DNA of 64,000 bases from Marinomonas sp. KMM3893 (GTDB taxonomy: Bacteria; Pseudomonadota; Gammaproteobacteria; Pseudomonadales; Marinomonadaceae), in contig NZ_SJSC01000002.1 of the NCBI RefSeq assembly GCF_004352855.1, forward strand, positions 248,001-312,000. The letters run 5' to 3'. The position numbers and the translations under genes were made by a program. Shown piece by piece: positions 36,697 to 46,758 of the stretch; positions within the stretch are counted from its first letter, which is position 1, and each line of letters opens with the position of its first letter. Below the pieces are notes generated by a model. That model had not been told where the DNA came from. It made no database searches and saw nothing but the letters and a program-made list of their open reading frames with translations.

Positions 36697-38018
36697 AAAA
36701 GCCCCCAACGGGTGAGTTTTGTTTCTAACCATTTGACTTGGATAACCTCTAAAATTCGTTCAGGAACCCCTCTTGCCTCCAAGCGTTGCTGTAAGCCAAT
36801 TAGTTGACGTGCTGTTTTTTTTAATGCTGATAATGAGGTTTCACTCGGGCATAAGTCGCTAAGTTCTTCAGTAATAGATTGCCAGCGGAACTCTCCACCT
36901 TCTTCAAATGGAGGCCCCCATTTTGTTGTTCTAGTGACACCTTCCGGATCTACTTTCATTGGTGCAAAATCATAAATAGGGGATAGCCAAATTCCGCTAG
37001 GCTTTTTAAGAAGTGCGGTATTACGACCATGATTATCAGAGTTTCCGAAAGCAATGTTTAGTAGATCGCGTGTTAACCATTCGCAAACAAACCGAGCAGT
37101 ATCAAACTCTACTGACTGTCTTTTCAGCAAAGCGCACACAGAGCGGATGACATCAAAATGATTAAGGTAGCTTCCCGCCGGTTTGTTTAATACAGAAAAA
37201 ATAGACTCCAAACCGTAACGATCCCAGTGGCGTTTATTCCAATGAATATCAAACCTAGGCAGCCAAAGAGAAGGATAGCGGCTACCTTCAAGCAGCTTCA
37301 TTTTCTCCGTACTGATCGTGTTAAATCCCATATCCGTTAATTCATGATAGAAGTGATATTCCGCTCGTAAAATATCGCAATCGTCTTGCGTCTTTCGACC
37401 TCGTGGAAATTTCACTAAGTAATGCATATCAGTAATATCGTGTTGCTCTTGGAAGGTGTCAATCCAGACTTCATCTAGCTCAGAACAGCGCAGTAATAGC
37501 TTTGGTGCTTCACCACCTGCGCCAGTCGCGCCCCCACTAATGGCCCCCATTTCTTGAGCGTATTCTAGAAAGCTTGAATCGCGTTCGGCTACATCATTTA
37601 AATTAAACTTGCGAAGGTGAAGGGTAGAATCAGCAGGTAAGCTGGGAAGCGATTCTTTAATTCTCAAATTGCCAACGGGCGCGATAGTGCCTTTTTCCAA
37701 TAAGGCAGTATCCTGCTCACCGGCAGAGAGACTTTTCAGCCCCCAAAAATCCACTAGATAGCGGCGAGCTGCACCAGCGGGAACAATGTCTTCTAAAAAA
37801 CCAAACCAACGATCAGCTTCATGTTCAACCATAATTTGCACTGGTAGTACTAAGCTGCAAGCGTGTTCATTATTACAGTCTAACCACTTGATAGAATATT
37901 CAAACTCATAACCAAGGCGGCTTGGGCTGGCGATCCCTTTTTCAGGACTGAGTAGCTGCAATGTCGCGATATCGCGCCATTGTTGTTGAATCAGAGCTTG
38001 AATAGTGAGAGTTTTCAT
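36693..38018 (-). CDS. hipA: HipA-family toxin kinase
   Basis: This 441-residue HipA-type serine/threonine kinase has the conserved SGGATGAGGEAPK block at about 161-173, which corresponds to the glycine-rich activation loop. The catalytic GNSDNHGRN is at 325-333, and the metal-binding PIYDF is at 348-351. No key residue is missing. E. coli HipA phosphorylates GltX and causes persistence; the target here is unknown. The stop overlaps the hipB start. The insertion of this pair between YdjM-like and polA genes suggests acquisition as a module, but no mobile element is seen. Confidence 0.87.
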   Translation of the reverse strand: MKTLTIQALIQQQWRDIATLQLLSPEKGIASPSRLGYEFEYSIKWLDCNNEHACSLVLPVQIMVEHEADRWFGFLEDIVPAGAARRYLVDFWGLKSLSAGEQDTALLEKGTIAPVGNLRIKESLPSLPADSTLHLRKFNLNDVAERDSSFLEYAQEMGAISGGATGAGGEAPKLLLRCSELDEVWIDTFQEQHDITDMHYLVKFPRGRKTQDDCDILRAEYHFYHELTDMGFNTISTEKMKLLEGSRYPSLWLPRFDIHWNKRHWDRYGLESIFSVLNKPAGSYLNHFDVIRSVCALLKRQSVEFDTARFVCEWLTRDLLNIAFGNSDNHGRNTALLKKPSGIWLSPIYDFAPMKVDPEGVTRTTKWGPPFEEGGEFRWQSITEELSDLCPSETSLSALKKTARQLIGLQQRLEARGVPERILEVIQVKWLETKLTRWGLL

Positions 38019-38031
38019 TGAACAGCCTGTG

Positions 38032-38049
38032 TGAGCATAGTTTTGCTCA
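38032..38049 (-). promoter_or_regulatory. Candidate HipB operator 1
   Basis: TGAGCA-N6-TGCTCA is a perfect inverted repeat 13 bases before the hipA start, in the initial transcribed region. The same half-site recurs in operator 2. Confidence 0.6.
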
Positions 38050-38062
38050 TTATAGTCTTTTA

Positions 38063-38091
38063 AAATTACTTATGAGAAGAGTATTGCGCAA
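38063..38091 (-). promoter_or_regulatory. Candidate hipA promoter
   Basis: On the minus strand TTGCGC (38091-38086) and TAATTT (38068-38063) are separated by 17 bases, as expected for a sigma-70 promoter. The two palindromes flank it. Confidence 0.5.
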
Positions 38092-38108
38092 AAATATTTT
38101 GAGACACC

Positions 38109-38136
38109 AATGATGAGCAAAGTTTTGCTCGTCATT
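38109..38136 (-). promoter_or_regulatory. Candidate HipB operator 2
   Basis: This 28-base imperfect palindrome matches at 12 of 14 positions per arm. Its core TGAGCAAAGTTTTGCTCG shares TGAGCA..AGTTTTGCTC with operator 1. The centres are 82 bases apart. Confidence 0.6.
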
Positions 38137-38163
38137 GGGTCGGTCGTGATACTCAAACTCCCA

Positions 38164-38183
38164 AAAAGGATCTGACTCCTTTT
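38164..38183 (-). terminator. Weak terminator of polA
   Basis: AAAAGGA pairs with TCCTTTT around a six-base loop, about 35 bases past the polA stop. The stem is mostly AT, so the call is modest. Confidence 0.5.
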
Positions 38184-38216
38184 AGTCTATTGGGATTGTA
38201 AGTTTAGAAAGAAACC

Positions 38217-40985
38217 CTAATGCGCCTCGTCCCAGTTGTCCCCAATCCCAGCTTCCACAAGCAAAGGCACATCAATCTGACTGCTATTCTGCATGATGTC
38301 GACGATTTTTTCTTTGGCGGCGTCTAGGTCTTTTTCGGCCACTTCGAAGATCAATTCATCGTGTACTTGCATGATCATTTTCACGTCTAGGTCGGTGTCG
38401 GCAAGCCAGTCGTGCATCTTGATCATGGCGCGTTTGATGATGTCAGCGGCGGAGCCTTGCATCGGTGCGTTGATCGCGGTGCGTTCGGCGGCTTGGCGCA
38501 TCATGGCGTTTTTCGCTCTGATGTCAGGCAGATACAAACGACGACCGTAGATGGTTTCGACAAAGCCTTTTTCTTTCGCGCCTTCGCGGGTGTTTTCCAT
38601 GTATTGCTGTACGCCTGGGTAGCGCTCGAAATAACGCTGAATGTATTTCGCGGCTTCTGGGCGGCTAATGCCAAGTTGTTTCGCCAGACCAAACGCAGAC
38701 ATACCGTAGATCAAGCCGAAGTTGATGGCTTTGGCGCGGCGGCGTTGTTCGGTGGTGACTTCGTCTAGGCTCACTTCAAACACTTCTGCTGCTGTGGCTT
38801 TATGCACATCGGCGTCTCTAGTGAAGGCATCAAGTAAGCCTTTGTCTTGTGACAGGTGCGCCATAATGCGAAGTTCGACTTGCGAGTAATCGGCTGCGAG
38901 CAGCTTGTAGCCGGTTGGCGCAACGAAAGCTTGGCGAATACGACGGCCTTCTGCCGAGCGAATCGGGATGTTCTGCAAGTTCGGATCTGTGGACGACAAG
39001 CGACCGGTGGCGGTGATGGCCTGATGGTAAGAGGTATGGATACGGCCGGTTTTCTGGATCATTTCTGGCAGCTTGTCGGTGTAAGTGGATTTCAACTTAG
39101 ACAAGGTGCGGTGTTCCATGATCAAGCGTGGCAGTTCGTGGTCTTGTGCCAGTTCTTGCAAGATAGGCTCGGCGGTAGATGGCTGACCCTTCGGCGTTTT
39201 CTTGATGACAGGCAAACCTTGTTTTTCGAACAAGATCACTTGCAGCTGTTTTGGTGAGCTTAGGTTGAAGCTTTCGCCAGCGTGTTCGTGAGCTTTGATC
39301 TCCAGTTCCTGTAACTTCCCTGCGATTTCAGCGCTTTGCGCATGCAATAAATCTGGGTCGATCAAGGCGCCGGTTTGTTCCATTTTCGCCAATACGGGTA
39401 CAAGAGGGCATTCGATATCTTTAAAGATGCTCACCAGTTCAGGTGTTTTTTCAACTTGTGGCCAAATCGCTTGGTGAAGTCGCAAGGTAATATCGGCGTC
39501 TTCTGCGGCATAAAAAGCGGCTTGTTCTAGGTCGATTTCATTAAAGGTTTTCTGTTTTTTACCTTTGCCAGCCAAGTCTTCAAAACTTACGCAGGTGTGA
39601 TCGAGGAACTTTTTCGCCAGCGTGTCCATGTCGTGGCGCGAGCTGACAGAGTTGTACACGTACGATTCCAGCATGGTGTCGTAGGCGATGCCGCGCAGCG
39701 TAATCTTGTAGTTATTCAATACGTTAGCGTCGTACTTAAGGTGTTGGCCGACTTTTGCTTTGCTGTCATCTTCTAGCCAAGGTTTAAGTTGTTCTAATAC
39801 CCAATCACGATCGAGCTGTTCTGGTGCCCCTTCGTAGTCGTGGGCAAAGGGCACATACGCTGCAACGCCGGCTTCTACTGAGAAAGACACGCCAACTAAT
39901 TCGGCGGCCATGTAGTTTAGGCTGGTGGTTTCGGTGTCGAAGGCGGTGAGTTCGGCGTTTTGAATTTTCTCAAACCAAACGGCGAAGGTCTCCTTATCCA
40001 AGACGGTGGTGTAGTCTGCGACAAGGTTAGACGCAACGGGCACGGCGACTTGCCCGTCTGTATTCAGAGTATCGCTGGCAGTTTCAACGCTCGGAGCTTG
40101 GTCAAGTTCGGCCACCCAGCGTTTGAATTCTAGTTTGGTGAACCATTCTTTTAGCGTGTCTTTATCGGCTTCTTTGTTTTTCAATTCAAGCGCATTAAAT
40201 GGCAATTCCACATCACACTTGATGGTCGCTAGCGTGTAAGACAACTCGGCCATTTCTTTGTTGTCTTCCATTTTTTTCGCTAAGGTTTTTGAGCCGCGAA
40301 AGCCTAAACCGGCGATCTCATCTAATCGCGTGTAGATTTCTTTGATGCTGCCCAAACCTTGCAAGAGCGCGAGAGCGGTTTTTTCACCAACCCCCGGCAC
40401 GCCTGGAATGTTATCGACCTTGTCACCCATAAGGGCAAGGTAATCGATGATGAGTTCTGGTGGAATGCCGAACTTGTCTTTTACGCCCTGAATGTCCATC
40501 ACGGTATCATTCATGGTGTTGACCAAGGTGACCTTGTCTGTCACCAGCTGCGCCATGTCTTTGTCGCCTGTCGATACGATGACTTCGCGACCAGTTTCGC
40601 CCACTTGTTTGGCGATGGTGCCGATGACGTCGTCAGCTTCTACGCCATCGATGATGACCAGCGGCAAGCCCATGGCTTCTACCATGCGGTGAATCGGCTC
40701 GATTTGTGGACGTAAATCGTCCGGCATAGGTGGACGTTGTGCTTTGTATTCGCTGTAAATCTCATCGCGGAAGGTTTTACCCTTGGCGTCAAAGATGATG
40801 ACCATAGGTGAATCTGGGTAACTCTTGATGAGGCTACGTATCATGCTGATCACACCACGAGTCGCGTTGGTCGGTTGGCCGTCGCTGGTGCTCATCGGTG
40901 GAATGGCATGGAATGCTCGGTAAAGGTAAGACGAGCCGTCTACCAAAATCATCGGTGAAGTGTGTGTCTTAGAATCGGTAGCCAA
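38217..40985 (-). CDS. polA: DNA polymerase I
   Basis: This is a full-length 922-residue Pol I. The N-terminal 5'-3' exonuclease domain (to about 300) carries the acidic blocks IFDAKGKTFRDE and STGDKDMAQLV. The 3'-5' exonuclease domain retains AFDTETTSL, so proofreading should be active. The polymerase domain shows DYSQVELRIMAHLS, RRRAKAINFGLIYGMSAFGLA and VHDELIFEV. It fills gaps and removes Okazaki primers. It is divergent from thrB, an arrangement also familiar from Pseudomonas-type chromosomes. Confidence 0.97.
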   Translation of the reverse strand: MATDSKTHTSPMILVDGSSYLYRAFHAIPPMSTSDGQPTNATRGVISMIRSLIKSYPDSPMVIIFDAKGKTFRDEIYSEYKAQRPPMPDDLRPQIEPIHRMVEAMGLPLVIIDGVEADDVIGTIAKQVGETGREVIVSTGDKDMAQLVTDKVTLVNTMNDTVMDIQGVKDKFGIPPELIIDYLALMGDKVDNIPGVPGVGEKTALALLQGLGSIKEIYTRLDEIAGLGFRGSKTLAKKMEDNKEMAELSYTLATIKCDVELPFNALELKNKEADKDTLKEWFTKLEFKRWVAELDQAPSVETASDTLNTDGQVAVPVASNLVADYTTVLDKETFAVWFEKIQNAELTAFDTETTSLNYMAAELVGVSFSVEAGVAAYVPFAHDYEGAPEQLDRDWVLEQLKPWLEDDSKAKVGQHLKYDANVLNNYKITLRGIAYDTMLESYVYNSVSSRHDMDTLAKKFLDHTCVSFEDLAGKGKKQKTFNEIDLEQAAFYAAEDADITLRLHQAIWPQVEKTPELVSIFKDIECPLVPVLAKMEQTGALIDPDLLHAQSAEIAGKLQELEIKAHEHAGESFNLSSPKQLQVILFEKQGLPVIKKTPKGQPSTAEPILQELAQDHELPRLIMEHRTLSKLKSTYTDKLPEMIQKTGRIHTSYHQAITATGRLSSTDPNLQNIPIRSAEGRRIRQAFVAPTGYKLLAADYSQVELRIMAHLSQDKGLLDAFTRDADVHKATAAEVFEVSLDEVTTEQRRRAKAINFGLIYGMSAFGLAKQLGISRPEAAKYIQRYFERYPGVQQYMENTREGAKEKGFVETIYGRRLYLPDIRAKNAMMRQAAERTAINAPMQGSAADIIKRAMIKMHDWLADTDLDVKMIMQVHDELIFEVAEKDLDAAKEKIVDIMQNSSQIDVPLLVEAGIGDNWDEAH

Positions 40986-41227
40986 AATGAAACCTCTGTA
41001 TTAATCGGCGATTATTGGCGCCTATTCTAAGCACTTACGAGGATTTTTTCAGTCTAAATCGCGTTTTAACTGTTAAAAGGTCTGTTGGGCGTGGTATCGC
41101 GTTTAATAGAAAATCGCGGCAGAAAGCGACGATTTCCGTGACTTCGAATTGACCTTTCGTCGCTTATTGTGGAGCATAGGCGTTTTCTTAATCGCTCTAT
41201 CCCCTTGACGATCAATAGGTAGCAAAC

Positions 41228-42184
41228 TTGGCTGTTTACACTTCCCTCTCAGACTCTGACATGAAAGCCCTAGTGGCTGATTATTATTTAGGTGAATTGG
41301 TTTCGTACCAAGGTATTTCTGGCGGTGTTGAAAACACCAATTATTTCCTCAATACCACCACTGGTAAATACGTCCTCACCTTATTTGAAGAGTTTGAGTT
41401 TGACGAAGTGCCTTACTTTTTAGATGTGGTTGCGCACCTTAAACACAAAGGCTTTAACGTACCTGCGGCGCTGATCGACATTCATGGCGAGCGTTTGCGC
41501 ATCGTGAAAGATCGCCCAGCGATCATTGTGGATTGCTTTCCTGGCGAGGGCTTAGAAAGCACCAGCGTAGAAAGTTGTCGTCTGATGGGGTCTGCCTTAG
41601 CGCAGCTACATATCGCGGGAGAAGATTTTCCTGAGCATCGTGAAAGTCATCGCGGAGAGACATGGTGGAAAACCACCAGTCAGGCGCTTGCCCCTGAATT
41701 AGAGCCAGAACAAGCGCATCTTTTGTTGTCACAAATTGAAGCCTTTGATGACTTTGTAAAGCAGCATCCTGATTTGCCTAAAGCGACCATTCACGGGGAT
41801 TTGTTTTTTAACAATACTCTGTTTGAAGGAAGCCAACTGTCGGCGATTATCGACTTTTACAACGCCTGCCATTCTTGGGTAATGTACGATCTGGCCATTG
41901 TGGTGAACGACTGGTGTTCTGACATCGACACCGGTGAGCTGGATATGGAGAAATATCGCGCCTTGTTGCATTCTTATATTCACGAGCGCCGTCCTAATGC
42001 AGAAGAGATTCTTGCCTGGCCACACATGTTACGCATTGCCGCAGTGCGCTTTTGGCTGTCTCGTCTTGAAGCGTGGCATGGTGCAAAAGGGGACCCTGAG
42101 CGTTTGGCGCAACAGCATGATCCAAAAGAGTTTCAGCGTATTTTAGAAGCGCGTGTGCGTCATGCACCTGCGTTAATGGAGTAG
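41228..42184 (+). CDS. thrB: Homoserine kinase (ThrB, aminoglycoside-phosphotransferase fold)
   Basis: This 318-residue homoserine kinase of the APH-fold type phosphorylates homoserine on the way to threonine. The catalytic HGDLFFNN is at 189-196 and the metal-binding IIDFYNACH is at about 207-215. This is not the GHMP-kinase form found in E. coli. The start is a TTG at 41228 with AGGTAG just upstream; the protein then begins AVYTSLSDSDM, as in relatives. The DUF1007 gene follows after 3 bases and is probably co-transcribed. Confidence 0.9.
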   Translation: MAVYTSLSDSDMKALVADYYLGELVSYQGISGGVENTNYFLNTTTGKYVLTLFEEFEFDEVPYFLDVVAHLKHKGFNVPAALIDIHGERLRIVKDRPAIIVDCFPGEGLESTSVESCRLMGSALAQLHIAGEDFPEHRESHRGETWWKTTSQALAPELEPEQAHLLLSQIEAFDDFVKQHPDLPKATIHGDLFFNNTLFEGSQLSAIIDFYNACHSWVMYDLAIVVNDWCSDIDTGELDMEKYRALLHSYIHERRPNAEEILAWPHMLRIAAVRFWLSRLEAWHGAKGDPERLAQQHDPKEFQRILEARVRHAPALME

Positions 42185-42187
42185 CGC

Positions 42188-42754
42188 TTGTTTCGCTTGA
42201 TTGGGGTTTTATGGTTTGCCTTACTCGGGGCGAACTCTGCGCTAGCGCATCCGCATATTTGGGTGGATGTTCAATACCAAGCGGTAGTAGACGCGCCCAC
42301 CATAGAGACCTTGAACGCGACTTGGTCATGGGATGTTTTTACCTCGTTGAGCTTGCTTGAAGCCTACGATGAAAACGCCGATGGCCAGTTCACCGGCAAT
42401 GAAAGAGCCGAGTTGCTAGAAGGCCTACAAAACCTCAAAAAAGACGATTACTTCGTTCATCTCAAGGTCGCGGGTAACGTAATAAAACCCAAGTCAGTGA
42501 CCATTACTGATTTTGGCATGAAAGACAAAATGCTATGGATGACGCTTAAGGTAAGTCTGTCGACGCCCATTAATTTAGAAAAAACGCCGCTGAGTATGGC
42601 GTTTGGCGACTCTGAGTATTATTTTGCTATGGTGCCATTAGAAGAAGGTTTGTTACGCCTCTCTGGCGCTTTGGCGGAAAGTTGTACCCCTCTAGATCAT
42701 GATGCCAAAGAACAAGGCATTGAAACCTGGGTGGATTTGAGTTGCCAACCTTAA
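42188..42754 (+). CDS. DUF1007 family periplasmic protein
   Basis: This 188-residue exported protein has a signal peptide ending ALA-HPHIWVDV, so the mature chain starts with a His-Pro-His metal-binding-like motif. That start and the DADGQF-like loop (DENADGQFTGNE) are typical of DUF1007. The family is usually next to a NicO/RcnA-type metal transporter; here such a transporter lies 1.8 kb downstream, past LysE and MarC genes. The start is a TTG at 42188 with GGAG overlapping the thrB stop, so it is probably translationally coupled to thrB. Confidence 0.82.
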   Translation: MFRLIGVLWFALLGANSALAHPHIWVDVQYQAVVDAPTIETLNATWSWDVFTSLSLLEAYDENADGQFTGNERAELLEGLQNLKKDDYFVHLKVAGNVIKPKSVTITDFGMKDKMLWMTLKVSLSTPINLEKTPLSMAFGDSEYYFAMVPLEEGLLRLSGALAESCTPLDHDAKEQGIETWVDLSCQP

Positions 42755-42814
42755 CGAAAGGTTGTTAATAACGGTCGTTACTCTTAATAATTGTCATTAA
42801 ATTGGAGAGCCTAA

Positions 42815-43450
42815 ATGCTAGAGCATTTTCACTGGTTGCCGTTCTTGGCTGCCATTACGGTACTGACTATGAGTCCTGGTGTGGATACGATTATCGTGAT
42901 GCGTAATGCCGCCGCGGGTGGTTGGCGTTTGGGGTTTTTGACAAGTTTGGGTATTTGTATGGGACTATTTGCCCATGCAACTGTGTCGGCACTGGGTTTA
43001 TCCGTCATTTTATTAGGCTCAGCAAGCGTATTTACCGGGTTTAAATTGTTAGGTGCGGCGTATCTAGTGTATTTGGGGGTTCAGGCAATTCGTAGCGCTA
43101 TTAGACCTACTGGCATGTCTTTTAAAGACGCTAAACCCAGCAAAGCAATGACGGGTTGGGGAAGTTTTCGCCAAGGTATTTTGTCCAATGTATTGAACCC
43201 TAAGCCGATTATTTTCTACATGGCTTTTTTGCCGCAGTTTATTGATCCAAGCCATTCTGCCTTAGCGCAATCCTTGTTTATGGCGTCGCTTCACTTTGTG
43301 ATCGCGATGGTGTGGCAAACCTTTTTAGCGCTAATGGTGCACAAAGCGCGTGTTTGGCTAGCGCGTCCAAGAGTGGCGCAAGTGTTAGACAGCGTAACCG
43401 GATTACTCTTGTTAGGTTTCGGCGCTAAGCTCGCGCTAACCCAGCGCTAA
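42815..43450 (+). CDS. LysE/RhtB family amino-acid exporter
   Basis: This 211-residue inner-membrane exporter has six hydrophobic helices. The N-terminal block FLAAITVLTMSPGVDTIIVMRNA and the later FRQGILSNVLNPKPIIFYMAFLPQF are the LysE/RhtB hallmarks. Members export lysine, threonine, homoserine or related amino acids. With thrB two genes upstream, homoserine or threonine export is a natural idea but is inference. A terminator follows. Confidence 0.9.
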   Translation: MLEHFHWLPFLAAITVLTMSPGVDTIIVMRNAAAGGWRLGFLTSLGICMGLFAHATVSALGLSVILLGSASVFTGFKLLGAAYLVYLGVQAIRSAIRPTGMSFKDAKPSKAMTGWGSFRQGILSNVLNPKPIIFYMAFLPQFIDPSHSALAQSLFMASLHFVIAMVWQTFLALMVHKARVWLARPRVAQVLDSVTGLLLLGFGAKLALTQR

Positions 43451-43524
43451 ACCTTATTCGACTAGGGCGATGTTTTGCAGCCAAAGGCTAAGCCTTTAGG
43501 GCGTAATCGAATTGCCAGAAAAAC

Positions 43525-43565
43525 AACCGGCATAAAGTCTCACTTTGTGCCGGTTTTTCTTTTTT
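43525..43565 (+). terminator. Terminator after the LysE gene
   Basis: AACCGGCATAAAGT pairs with ACTTTGTGCCGGTT (one G:T) around CTC. TTTCTTTTT follows. Confidence 0.85.
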
Positions 43566-43758
43566 GTTTGCCTATTTAAACATCGATATTTGACGTTATT
43601 TTGCTAGAATTATCGTGTCTATGAAGACGCCTTCTAGACAAACATTTAAGACGCCACAAGCGGGTTAAATGAGGTAGGCCTTAACGATGACCTCGCAAGG
43701 CTTAAGATAAATCGGTAATTGGCTTATGCGCTGATTGCTTTTTCTGGTACTTCCCTAA

Positions 43759-44370
43759 ATGAGCCTATTGATCTCCACTTGGATTAAATTCTTTTTCCTG
43801 TTTGCCCCATTCTTTGTGCTATCGATGTTTTTGGCACTGACCCGAGGTGAAACCTCTGCGGTGCGTCGACAAGTGGCAAATAAAGCCATTATCTCGTCTG
43901 TGGTGATTTCGTTTGTGTTGTTTTTCTTCGGCGGCAGCTTGTTTGCCGTGCTAGGCATTACCCTAGATGCCTTTCGTATTGGTTCAGGCGTGTTGTTGTT
44001 TTTGTCGGCCTTGAGTCTGGTCAGGGATGGCACGAGAAATCATGCCGTAGGGATGCCAAGTGAAGAGCGTGAAGACGTGTCTGTTGTGCCATTGGCTGTG
44101 CCGATTATTATTGGTCCGGCAACGATTGGTACGATTCTGGTTTATGGTGCAGAACTTCATGGCTGGGAAATGGCGCTGGGGTTAGGTGGTTTGCTGTTGG
44201 CGTTGGCGAGTTTGACGCTGATTTTGTACTCCGCGTCTTTGATAGAGCGTCTTTTGGGCCGTACCGGATTGAATGTGCTTTCAAAGATTACCGGTTTGAT
44301 TCTAGCGGCCATGGCGTCTCAAATTTTCATGAGCGGTCTGATGGGCTTTTTAAAACCTATCGCCAGTTAG
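43759..44370 (+). CDS. MarC family inner-membrane protein
   Basis: This 203-residue MarC/UPF0056 protein has six hydrophobic helices and the family blocks FAPFFVLSMFLALTRGE and PLAVPIIIGPATIGTILV. Despite its name, MarC is not needed for multidrug resistance, and the function is unknown. It stands between the LysE terminator and the Zur-box region and is probably a single-gene unit. Confidence 0.87.
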   Translation: MSLLISTWIKFFFLFAPFFVLSMFLALTRGETSAVRRQVANKAIISSVVISFVLFFFGGSLFAVLGITLDAFRIGSGVLLFLSALSLVRDGTRNHAVGMPSEEREDVSVVPLAVPIIIGPATIGTILVYGAELHGWEMALGLGGLLLALASLTLILYSASLIERLLGRTGLNVLSKITGLILAAMASQIFMSGLMGFLKPIAS

Positions 44371-44475
44371 ACGGTTTTATGGGGCTGTTTATGTTGCTTG
44401 TTAGTGAGCAAAACAGCCCAGCGAATAGGGTTCAAAAAAGGCGTTTGATCGTTTGTACTTCTTCTTGATTTTCTT

Positions 44476-44492
44476 TTGTTATAGTATAACAA
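44476..44492 (+). promoter_or_regulatory. Zur box upstream of the zinc operon
   Basis: TTGTTATAGTATAACAA is a perfect 17-base palindrome centred on a G. It matches the core of gammaproteobacterial Zur boxes (GTTATAnTATAAC). It lies 28 bases before the start of the transporter gene, over the likely -10 region. Confidence 0.8.
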
Positions 44493-44519
44493 GAATTAAT
44501 CCATTGAAGTGAGTGCGTC

Positions 44520-45466
<947 letters not shown>

Positions 45467-45467
<1 letters not shown>

Positions 45468-45958
45468 TGAGTGAAGAACATCACCCACACTCGGGTCACA
45501 ATCATAACGATTGTATTGAAGCGGCGCTAGAAACCGCAGAACAGTTATGTACTGAACAAGGGCAGCGTTTGACCAAGGTGCGCCGCCGAGCATTAGAGTT
45601 GATATGGGAAAGCCATCGTCCTCTAGGTGCGTATCAGTTGTTGGCAAAATTGGCGGAAGAGGGATTTAACTCGGCGCCACCAACCGTTTATCGTGCGTTG
45701 GACTTTTTGTTGGCCGCCGGTTTGATTCATAAAGTCGAGTCAATGAACGCCTTTTTAGGCTGTGCCCATGCGGATAAAGTGCATAAAGGGTATTTCTTGA
45801 TTTGTGATGAGTGCCACAACGTTATGGAATTTGATTATCAAGATATTCACGCCTCGCTGATAGCCAGAGCCGCAGAACAGGATTTCGAATTACGCTCAGA
45901 AACCATTGAGCTCACTGGGTTGTGTTCTGCCTGCAAAGCCGCAGGAGCCTCCGCATGA
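45467..45958 (+). CDS. zur: Zinc uptake regulator Zur (Fur family)
   Basis: This 163-residue Fur-family repressor is of the Zur type. It has a His-rich N-terminus (residues 5-13) and a winged helix with the recognition block [21 protein letters not shown]. The structural zinc site comprises Cys113, Cys116, Cys153 and Cys156. With zinc it should repress zinc-import genes through boxes like the one at 44476. It sits inside the operon it probably controls, with its ATG overlapping the previous stop and its own stop overlapping the znuC start. Confidence 0.92.
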
Positions 45959-46731
45959 GTCAGCGTTTAGTTACCTTTGATAAAATCGGCATCGAATTTG
46001 GTGGGCGAGTCCTATTAGACAACATAGACATGACCATTAATGAAGGCGAAATTGTGACGCTTATTGGTCCGAATGGCAGCGGAAAAAGCACCTTGATTCG
46101 CACTTTATTAGGGCTGCAAGAGCCGACGCAAGGCGAAGTGATTCGAGATCAAGTGTTGCGTATTGGCTATATGCCTCAGAAGTTGCATATCGACCCAACG
46201 TTGCCGCTCACGGTTAAGCACTTTTTGGCTTTGGTGCGCAGAGTGGATAAAAAACAAATTCTACCCACGTTAGAAAAGGTGGGCATTGCTCATCTTATTC
46301 ATTCTCAAGTGCATGTCTTATCTGGCGGTGAAACACAGCGTGTTTTATTGGCCCGAGCTTTATTGAATAAGCCTAATTTATTGGTCTTGGATGAGCCTGT
46401 TCAAGGGGTAGATGTGAATGGTCAGGTAGAGCTTTATAACCTGATTGAAGGCATTCGTAACGAGTTAAATTGCGGTGTGCTGATGGTGTCCCATGATCTG
46501 CATTTGGTGATGGCGAAAACCGATACTGTGGTGTGTATTAATCAGCATGTTTGTTGTTCAGGTAGCCCACAACATGTGACAGGTCATCCGGCTTACCAAG
46601 CGTTGTTTGGTATTCCAGGTGCTGATGAATCGATTGCGATTTATGCCCATCAACACGACCATGTTCATAATGAGCATGGCAGTATCTTGTCTGAAGATGA
46701 CAATGCTCATTCGCATTGCTCTCATCATTAA
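45955..46731 (+). CDS. znuC: Zinc ABC transporter ATPase ZnuC
   Basis: This is the ATPase of the ZnuABC zinc importer, 258 residues. Walker A is GPNGSGKS at 38-45, the signature LSGGE is at 122-126, and Walker B is LLVLDE at 142-147. The C-terminal 40 residues are His-rich ([11 protein letters not shown] and HSHCSHH), as often seen in ZnuC. The ATG at 45955 overlaps the zur TGA (ATGA). znuB follows after 27 bases. Confidence 0.93.
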   Translation: MSQRLVTFDKIGIEFGGRVLLDNIDMTINEGEIVTLIGPNGSGKSTLIRTLLGLQEPTQGEVIRDQVLRIGYMPQKLHIDPTLPLTVKHFLALVRRVDKKQILPTLEKVGIAHLIHSQVHVLSGGETQRVLLARALLNKPNLLVLDEPVQGVDVNGQVELYNLIEGIRNELNCGVLMVSHDLHLVMAKTDTVVCINQHVCCSGSPQHVTGHPAYQALFGIPGADESIAIYAHQHDHVHNEHGSILSEDDNAHSHCSHH

Positions 46732-46758
46732 TCGTGCGGCTTTGGAGCGAACGGTAGC

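Noticed and set aside
36376-38216. Mobile element carrying hipA-hipB
   Set aside because: No transposase, integrase, target duplication or terminal repeats were found around the pair. The palindromes fit operators instead.
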